Source: Elusimicrobiales bacterium
GTDB lineage: Bacteria; Elusimicrobiota; Elusimicrobia; Elusimicrobiales; UBA9959
Reading direction: 5' to 3'
Length of the DNA stretch: 64,000 nt
NCBI GenBank assembly: GCA_028713125.1
Contig: JAQTOU010000001.1
Coordinates: 328,273-392,272, forward strand
Positions 31,793 through 39,000 of the stretch are shown one piece after another. A program made the translations under genes and the position numbers. The notes below the pieces were generated by a model. That model saw only the letters and a program-made list of their open reading frames with translations. It was not told the DNA's origin and searched no databases. Numbering within the stretch: position 1 is the stretch's first letter; every line of letters starts with the position of its first letter.

Positions 31793-34396
31793 TTACCAGA
31801 CTATGAAGAACTTGCCCCTCCCTTTTCCGTAGTTGGCTGTTTTTACCAGGTAGATATAAAGCCCGCTGGCGGCCCGCGAGCCGCCTTTGAGTTTGCCGTC
31901 CCAGGAAGCGATATTAAGGCCATTTATCCCGTCGCCCGGCGCAAGGGACCTGACCAGCTCGCCGGCCTCGTTGTAAATATATACCCGGGTTCCGGCAGCG
32001 TCAGCCGGGATCCCCTCCAGCGTAAGGGCGGCTACGGAGCGGAAATCGCACGGGTTGGGGTAGGCTTTGATAGAGCCGATATCGGCCGCGGCGGCGCCTG
32101 CAGATCTGACCGAATAGACGGAAAAGTGCGAAATCTCGGCCGACAGGGTATTGGCGGCGGTATTCCGCACTACTCCCGGGAGCGGGGTCCATTTGCCGAG
32201 CGCGGAGTCCAGGTAATAGAGCCAGGCGGTAGATTCATTGATCAGGTCCATGTCTATCCTGCCGTCGCTGTCGGCATCGGGATAGGCCATCGTTATAGTG
32301 ACCGTCGTCAAAAAAGCGGTAACAGAGGCGCCATTCCCGTCCCTGGCCGTAAATTGCCTGGCCAGGTCGGAGGAAAAGATCTTTCTTGAATCCGGCGAAG
32401 CGGCGTCGGGGCCGGAGAGCGTTGCCGCCGGCACGGTAGAAATTGAAATATACAGGGTCCCTGTATAGGCGCCGACCGGCACCATTACGGAATTCCCGTC
32501 GCCGTTGGAGATAGTCCCGCTGGAGCCGCCCGTAAGCGCTGGGCTGATAACGAAGGACCCGCCGGAAGTTATCGCGGTCCCGCTATTGCCAGCCAGGTCA
32601 GAAGCGCTGAAGTGGAAAGTGGCGGTCCCGGTAGAGTGGTAGGATTCTATATAGCCTGAAGCAGTCCAGGTAGAATCCGCGACATAGGTCATCGAGAGAG
32701 GGACCGTCAGCCCGTTAAGGTCGGTAAAGGAAACTTGCGGAGTCGCCGCGACGTCGTTCAATTCGTTTACGGTTACCTTCGCGCTGAATGGCCCCGTCTT
32801 TACCGGGACTGGAGAGGTAATAAGAACGGTGGCCGTAGGGCTTGTAGTATCCACCCTCAGCCCGTCGGAGGTCGCCGGGCCGGAAACGGCGCCGTTGACC
32901 GGATAAGCCCTCACGGTGAAATAATAGTAGGCTCCCTCCGCCAGGGAGAGGCCGGTTTTAGTTACGCTCAGCGCGGTTCCCACATTTGTCATCGCTACTG
33001 TGTTCGAAGCCCCGGGCGCGGTGCCTACGGTATATGTGTAGCTGCTTATACCGCTCCAATGGGAAGAAGCGCCCCAATTCGCGGAAAGCGTGTTCTTGGA
33101 ACGCGTATAATCCTCGTCCACGCCGACGCCGTCATACAGGTAGGGGATATCGCCCCCCTGCCCGGTATCCACCGAAAGAGTGTCCGCAGCCGGGGTCGCG
33201 TCATAAGCGCCAAAGTTGTCCTTGGCGCGCGCCTGCATGGTATGCGCGCCGGTGGCCAGCGAGGCCGCGGTAAACGTAAAGCTGTCGATGGTCTGGTTAA
33301 AAGCGCCGTCGCGCGGAGTAGCGGCGGTCCAGGCCGAGCCGTCGACACTATATTCCACCGAGGCTATGCGGTTTATGCTTACGTTATTGGGCGTGCGGGG
33401 GCCACCCCACTGGGCGTAGCCGTTAATATTGGGATAAGCCGAGGTAGAGTGCGCTATGCCATAAAAGACCGGGGAAGTGTTAGTGGTCGGGTCAGGGGCA
33501 TAAGCGGCAAGGGCGGTAGTCGGCGGCAGGTCGATCAGGTCGAGTGTTCCGTTCGTAGGATTATCGTCGCTCCAGCCGAGCGCCCTGGTACTGGCGGCAC
33601 AAACCACCGGGCCATTGCAGGTCGGACAGGAGCCTGAACTGGGGTAATACGGATAAATATCGCCGCGCATTATACAGCTGGACGTAGTCCCGCCGTTCTG
33701 ACAGTTAGTATTCGGCACGTCCAGATAGCCCGATCTGTCCGAGGTAGCGCAGCCGGAAGCCGCGTATTCGTCCAGCGCGTAAAAGATATGCCCGGTTTCA
33801 TGGGCGGCCACCGCGGCTACGTAGTTTATCGTGTAGCCTCCATTATCGTAAGTCATTATCATGAAAGGCCCGCCTATATAGGCATAGGCGAAATAACCGT
33901 CCGAAAATTCTCCGCTGATGCTCTGCTGGCTGTCGACCATGAAGATCGTAAAGGACCAGTCGGCAGAATTGGCCAGGCGCATATCGTTATTGTAGTGGAA
34001 CACCCTGTCGCCGTAGTCGGCCTCGGAGTAGCCCAGCTTGCCCATCACGTCCGCTATCCAGAGGTCCTCGTCGGCACTCGGGTGGTTTATAGGTTCGTAG
34101 CCGGTGGTCAGGGTGATATTATTGTGCACGAAAGTAAGGCTGGCCGCGGAGTTGCGGGCCGCCCACCAGTTCATCGCCTCGGTCACCCCCGTAACGACGG
34201 CGTTCCTTTTGCTGAGGGTCCAGCCCGAGGTTTCGGTCTTCGGATCGATGGAACCGTCGCTCTGGACAAAAACGATATTCACCGCCACCTTCCCTATCAG
34301 GTATTCGCTGGTGTCGTAAAAGCCCGCCCCGTACGGCGCGGCGGCGGCCCGCAGCGAGCAGGCCAGGAGGAGCAGGAAAGCGGCCGTCTTTTTCAT
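31793..34396 (-). CDS. Secreted M64-like zinc peptidase with FlgD/T9SS-like C-terminal domain
   Basis: 867 residues with a signal peptide (MKKTAAFLLLLACSLRAAAA). The zinc motif HETGHIFYALDEY is at residues 199-211. HExGHxFxxLxDEY resembles the M64 (IgA peptidase) family, and a candidate Met-turn SCIMRGD follows at about 240. Downstream are Ig-like and fibronectin-like repeats (ASVEYSVDGSAWTAATPRDG; GLSLAEGAYYYFTVRAYPV) and a beta region. The last 85 residues, from IKAYPNPCDFRSVAALTLEG to GLYIYLVK and KGKFFIVW-like end GRGKFFIVW, form a FlgD-like/type A sorting domain. The gene overlaps the upstream gene by 4 bp and is followed by its PorV-like partner. Substrate unknown. Confidence 0.82.
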   Translation of the reverse strand: MKKTAAFLLLLACSLRAAAAPYGAGFYDTSEYLIGKVAVNIVFVQSDGSIDPKTETSGWTLSKRNAVVTGVTEAMNWWAARNSAASLTFVHNNITLTTGYEPINHPSADEDLWIADVMGKLGYSEADYGDRVFHYNNDMRLANSADWSFTIFMVDSQQSISGEFSDGYFAYAYIGGPFMIMTYDNGGYTINYVAAVAAHETGHIFYALDEYAASGCATSDRSGYLDVPNTNCQNGGTTSSCIMRGDIYPYYPSSGSCPTCNGPVVCAASTRALGWSDDNPTNGTLDLIDLPPTTALAAYAPDPTTNTSPVFYGIAHSTSAYPNINGYAQWGGPRTPNNVSINRIASVEYSVDGSAWTAATPRDGAFNQTIDSFTFTAASLATGAHTMQARAKDNFGAYDATPAADTLSVDTGQGGDIPYLYDGVGVDEDYTRSKNTLSANWGASSHWSGISSYTYTVGTAPGASNTVAMTNVGTALSVTKTGLSLAEGAYYYFTVRAYPVNGAVSGPATSDGLRVDTTSPTATVLITSPVPVKTGPFSAKVTVNELNDVAATPQVSFTDLNGLTVPLSMTYVADSTWTASGYIESYHSTGTATFHFSASDLAGNSGTAITSGGSFVISPALTGGSSGTISNGDGNSVMVPVGAYTGTLYISISTVPAATLSGPDAASPDSRKIFSSDLARQFTARDGNGASVTAFLTTVTITMAYPDADSDGRIDMDLINESTAWLYYLDSALGKWTPLPGVVRNTAANTLSAEISHFSVYSVRSAGAAAADIGSIKAYPNPCDFRSVAALTLEGIPADAAGTRVYIYNEAGELVRSLAPGDGINGLNIASWDGKLKGGSRAASGLYIYLVKTANYGKGRGKFFIVW

Positions 34397-35379
34397 TTAT
34401 TCTTCCGTCTGAACATCCGGGTATCGTTGACTGCCGGCCCGGGAGACTCGATCACTACCTCCGAAACTTCCGACCAGGTCCCGGCGGCCGCGCCGTCCGA
34501 GCCCATCACGCGCATGAAATACGGGGTATCCCGTTTTACCGGCAGGCCCGAGAGCTTATAGGCGCAGGTGTCGGTGAAAACATCCAGGAGTGGCGCCTCA
34601 AAATCTGCCGTCTCGGAGAGCTGGAGGTGGTAATACTTGAAAACTGCAGGGGCGGCCCAGGAAAGCGGCTTACCCTTGACCCTGTTTTTGGGCGGGACCT
34701 GCGGCGCGGCCAGCCGGGCGCCGGAAGCGCGGGCGGGCTTGGAGATGGCGAAGGAATAGACGTCGGAATAGGCCCCCTCCTTGGTTTCGCCCGTATTGAG
34801 AGTAAGCAGGCCGGCCACGCGCCAGTAATAGATACCGTCCTTCCAGAACGACGGGATCAGGCTGTAGCTGTTCCGCGCAAGGACCGTTTCGAGGCCGATA
34901 GCCTCGAAGCCCGCGTCAGCGCTTATCTGCAGGCGGTAGGCGTTGGCTTTCATCACCTCGTTCCAGGTTAGCCTGAGCGCGTCCCCTTTGCGCCCTACCT
35001 GCTGCACCTTAGAGCTGACCACCAAAGGGGCCTCGGGCGGATCCTCCACGAAGCGCTTGTTCCAGGCGTTGACGGCGAACACCGCGTTCTCGCCGTAGCG
35101 GGCGAAGGAGCTCCAGTCGTCCACCTTCTCGCGGTAAACCAGCGCGCCGAATTTCTCGTTCAGCTGTTCGTCGAGCTCCTTGGGGATATAGCCTATAAAA
35201 ACGCTGGGCGGGTGGGACTGGAGCAATTTGGCGCCGTTCTTTTCCAGGAAGTCCTGGAATTTACGGTCGAAGGCCGTCCGCTCGGAGGGAACTACCAGCA
35301 GCGCGTTCGCCGGCGATTCCTCGGCCGCGCGAACGGGCGCGCAGAACACAAAAAAAGCCAGCAGCAGATGTAATTTCAT
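34393..35379 (-). CDS. Exported protein with fibronectin-like repeats
   Basis: 328 residues with a signal peptide (MKLHLLLAFFVFCAPVRA). Residues about 25-115 form an alpha/beta region (NALLVVPSERTAFDRKFQDF, PPSVFIGYIPKELDEQLNEK) that resembles part of a protease propeptide. Two fibronectin III-like units follow: LRLTWNEVMKANAYRLQIS...YYWRVAGLL (about 150-235) and PLSWAAPAVFKYYHLQLSE...PYFMRVMGS (about 250-318). I recognise no active site. Its ATGA overlap with the M64-like gene downstream indicates co-translation, so it may be a propeptide- or adaptor-like partner of the peptidase. That role is inferred from position. Confidence 0.7.
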   Translation of the reverse strand: MKLHLLLAFFVFCAPVRAAEESPANALLVVPSERTAFDRKFQDFLEKNGAKLLQSHPPSVFIGYIPKELDEQLNEKFGALVYREKVDDWSSFARYGENAVFAVNAWNKRFVEDPPEAPLVVSSKVQQVGRKGDALRLTWNEVMKANAYRLQISADAGFEAIGLETVLARNSYSLIPSFWKDGIYYWRVAGLLTLNTGETKEGAYSDVYSFAISKPARASGARLAAPQVPPKNRVKGKPLSWAAPAVFKYYHLQLSETADFEAPLLDVFTDTCAYKLSGLPVKRDTPYFMRVMGSDGAAAGTWSEVSEVVIESPGPAVNDTRMFRRKNK

Positions 35380-35450
35380 AATACTGTCTCCTGAATTACC
35401 GCCACTATATTATAAATAGGCCGTTTTGCGGATTTATTACGGACTTTTGG

Positions 35451-35456
35451 TAAAAT
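35451..35456 (+). promoter_or_regulatory. -10 element for the leaderless small membrane protein gene
   Basis: TAAAAT is followed by exactly 6 bases and then the ATG at 35463, with no Shine-Dalgarno sequence. Transcription would start at or next to the A of the start codon. Confidence 0.45.
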
Positions 35457-35462
35457 AGCTGT

Positions 35463-35795
35463 ATGGCCGAGAGACGGATATCCGTTACCGAAGACTACGT
35501 CGAACCGGAGCTCCTGAGCCCCGGCGGCGGCTCCTTCAAACCGCGCGGGGAAGAGCCCCGCCCCCAGCGCCCCCCCGAAAAACCGGGCCTGCTGACGCGC
35601 CTCAAAATGCTGCTGGCCGCCGGCATGGCCCTGCTCGGCATAGCCCTCTTCACGGTCGGCGCCCTCCTTACCTCCACGGTAATAGGCGCCATAATAGGCA
35701 TCCCGCTCATGCTCATCGGCGCCGCCGTCTTCGTCCTTCTCTTCAAGCTCCTCGCCTCCGGCTCCCCCGCCCCCATCATCTTCCGCCGTTTTTAA
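35463..35795 (+). CDS. Small membrane protein of unknown function
   Basis: 110 residues. The N-terminal 50 residues are Pro/Gly/Glu-rich and probably unstructured (LLSPGGGSFKPRGEEPRPQ). Two hydrophobic helices follow (LLAAGMALLGIALFTVGALL; IGAIIGIPLMLIGAAVFVLL) with a short Ala/Ser/Pro loop at the C-terminus. No known family is apparent. Codon use is like that of its neighbours, so it looks real. It is divergent from the second surface-protein cluster and followed 27 bases later by dispersed repeat copy A. No function can be assigned. Confidence 0.65.
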   Translation: MAERRISVTEDYVEPELLSPGGGSFKPRGEEPRPQRPPEKPGLLTRLKMLLAAGMALLGIALFTVGALLTSTVIGAIIGIPLMLIGAAVFVLLFKLLASGSPAPIIFRRF

Positions 35796-35822
35796 TTTTA
35801 AATTCACTGGCAAACTTCAAAG

Positions 35823-35981
35823 AAAAGAGCCGCGAGATGCGAAGTCGGGGCCTACCACAGGGGCCAGGTTAGCAAAAGCCCGTCGGAGAGCGAGGCTTGC
35901 GTAAGCGCCGAGCTCGAGACCGGCAGGCGCGCGCACGGTGTGCGCGACAACGTTTTTGCGTTCCGGTCGCCACGGTAGGCC
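35823..35981 (+). repeat. Dispersed structured repeat, copy A (candidate ncRNA)
   Basis: Outer arms GGCCTACC (35849-35856) and GGTAGGCC (35974-35981) pair. The rest of the long stem is imperfect, with a paired inner end near 35861-35868/35963-35970. Inside lie GCAAAA (35872-35877) pairing with TTTTGC (35954-35959), the conserved CTTGCGTAAGCGC (35896-35908), and hairpin GCGCAC-GGT-GTGCGC (35931-35945). The tail motif found downstream of copies C and D appears here upstream and inverted (35823-35847). It lies between convergent genes. Confidence 0.75.
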
Positions 35982-36010
35982 GCCCGCGATCTTACGCAGT
36001 AGCGCGCGCC

Positions 36011-39000
36011 TTACTTTACGTTCAGCGTTATCCCTGACGAATGTGCCGCGAATTCCGGGGCGTACATCGACTGGATGACGGCGGCGCCGGCTTTGAAGGT
36101 TCCGGGGGTCGTCGGGCGCAAGCGGTACTTCAGGACGTATTCGCCGTGCGGGAGCCATTCCATGAAGAAGTTCGTCAGCGAATCGCGCGGCTCCTCGTAG
36201 CGGCCGAGCTGGTCCCACTGCCAGCCGCTGGTCAGGGTCTCCGCCTCGAAGCCGGCGGCCTTGGGGTCCTTAAGGTGCACATACTCGAACTGGCTGCGCG
36301 TATTCACCGTCAGCTGCACCTCGATCTGGTCGCCAACCGCCACCGTATCGCCGTCGGCCAGGGGCTTAAGCGTATAACTGTCCCCCTCCTTTTCGCGCAG
36401 GAAATATTTCCGCGAAACGTTCATCATCCCCGACGGAGATTCCTCCGCCGTCTTGTCCGTTGTGTAGATCCCGGTAAAAGCCGCGAAAGCCAGCCCCGGG
36501 CCTTTCTTCTCCACGATCGGAGACAGGTCTTTTTTGGTTATCTCAGCCCCGTACTTGGACCAGCGCAGCGGCTTCGCCACCCAGTCGAAAGGCTGCAGCT
36601 GCACGGACTCCGAAGTATTACCCCATTTAAGGTCGAAGTTCTCCGCCTTGTCCAGCGCGCCCTTGGACTTCATCACGTCCAGCAGCGAATAGATCGCCGC
36701 CGCAGAGGCCTTGGTGGACTTCCATTCATTGGCCTTGCGGTTGAAGAGCAGCCAGCGTACGAGGCCCGCGATCTTAGGGTCTTTAGGGCGCACGGCCAGC
36801 AGCGTTCTCAGGATGAAAGCGTGCTTCTCCACGGTGTCGTTATACCAGAGCCAGGAGATCTTCTCCGGCGTCCAGTAAACCCCGGCGATATCATCGGTGC
36901 GGGCCCCGTCCATGGCCCGCGCCAGGTAGCTCTCCGCCTTGACTTTATCGCCCAAGCGCAGGTAGACGTAGGCTGCGTAAGCCTTGCCGAAAGCCGTCAT
37001 CGCGTTCGAATGCTTGTCGGCGTAATCGACCCAGGCCTTGGCGTAGGTCAGCGCGGTTTTGCTCTCCGGCCAGGAAGCGGGAAAGGAAGTCACGACATAA
37101 GCCGCGTAAAGCACCAATGAAGTCTGGTCTTCCTCAGGCTTCATATGCGACGGGATCTCGCCCAGAACGTAGGACAGAGCCTTCTTTGCGGTGTCCTGAG
37201 GTATGTCCACCCCGTAACGCGCGGCCTCCGCCAGGCCCTCCAGCACATAAAGCGTCATGTGCAGGTTCGGGCGCCCCCCCGGGAACCAGGGGAAAGAGCC
37301 GTCTGGATGCTGATAGGCTTTAAGCTTTGAAACAGCGTCTTCCTTCTCTCCGGACACCACTTTCGGGTCCAGCATGTCCACTACGGGCCAATACGACTTC
37401 CGGCCTTTCGATTCCTGCTCCCACGGAGTTTCCATCAGGCTCATCAGCCGAACCGGGTTGTCGCGCTCCCATTCGGGCGTGATCGTGGTCCTCTTCGGTA
37501 TTTTTGCGACCGAGGCGCGCAGCTCCGGATATTTATTATAGAAGCTGTTGGTTATCGCCAGCGGCACATACCGGTTTAGCAGCTGCTCCGTGCATTCGTA
37601 CGGGTAGTGCACCAGGAAGGGCAGGCTGTTAAGCACGGTAAGGATGAGCTGCGGCTGGATCTCCAGGTGCAGAGACTCCACTTCACGCGTGGGGTCCGCG
37701 GCCTCAAGCTCGGGCAGCTTGAAGGTCTTGGAAGAATTGCCGTCGAGAGAAGCCACGCCGGAGGCGATCAGCCGCTCGCGGGAAGGCAGCACTGGCAGGT
37801 CGTTCTCCTGCGCGTCGGCTAGAGCCCCGGCCCTGGCCACGGCGCGAACCTTGTAAGCGGCCGTCCCGCGCGGCGCCAGCATCTCCCAGTATACGGACAT
37901 CGTCCCGTTCGGCTTGACCGTAAAAGGCCGCGAAAGGTCTTTCAGACCGAACTTATCGTGCGCAGCCTCCCCGTCGAGCGTTACGGAGAGCGAGACTTCG
38001 CCGGAGAGCTGGCCGGCGGTGTCGTTGGTGATAACGGCCGTCAGCCTGGAGCTGTCCCCCTCGCGGAAGAACCGGGGAATATCCAGGCGCACCATCAGGT
38101 CTTTTTTAGTCACGGCCTCGGCGCTGAAAGAGCCGCGCCGGGCGCTTTTCGTAAGCAGGTAGGAACTTATCTTCCACGAGGTGAGCCGCTCCGGGATGGT
38201 AAAAGAAAACCTTCCCGAGCCCTTGGAGACCTTTAGCTGGGGATTGTAATAGGCCGTCTCGGAAAAGTCCGTGCGCGTTTTAACTTCAGGCTCCGCGCGC
38301 TTCCGCTCCGGCGCGGACGCCGGGGCCGAGTCCGCCTTAGATTTGCGCGACGTATCTCTTATAGCCATCCCGGGAGCGGCCGCCTCCGCGAGATTTGAAG
38401 CGGCGCCGCCGGACATGGAAGCCATGCCCGCGTCCTGGATAGACAGGCTCTCGGCGTCTCCCTCGAAAGCCAGACTTTTGGCGAACGAGCCTCTGAACGC
38501 CCCTATGCCGCCGTTCCGCCCGTAGAGCCGCGAAGACCCTATCCGCAGCGAAGCCATATGTTCTTCGCCGGTGGCCAGCCTGAAGGCTTCCAGCATGCGC
38601 TGTATCAGCCCGGTACGGATAGGCAGAGCCACCGCGTAGGGAGTGAACAGCGAGCCCCAGCCCTCTCCGGAGGAGCGCCTGGCGGGATAGAGGCCGTCGC
38701 CCCAGAAACCGGCGTCTCGGCCGTAATATTCAAGCGACCGGTCGAAGATCTTTACCAGCGCCTCGCCGAAAGCCGGCCTGCCGGCCGAATCCTTCGCTTT
38801 AAGAAGCCAGGAGGCCCTCTGCCCCGGGGCGAGAACCTTGTCGTAGTCGAGCGAAAGCGAAATATTCTTGTCTTTAAGCGGGACCTCCGCCCCGTCCATG
38901 GCGGAATAAACCTTGAAGTCCCCGGCCCCGAGCCAGCGCAGGCCGAAACCGCCGCGGTGTTCCGCGGAGACTTTCAGGCTATAGACCGAAAGGCCGCCTT

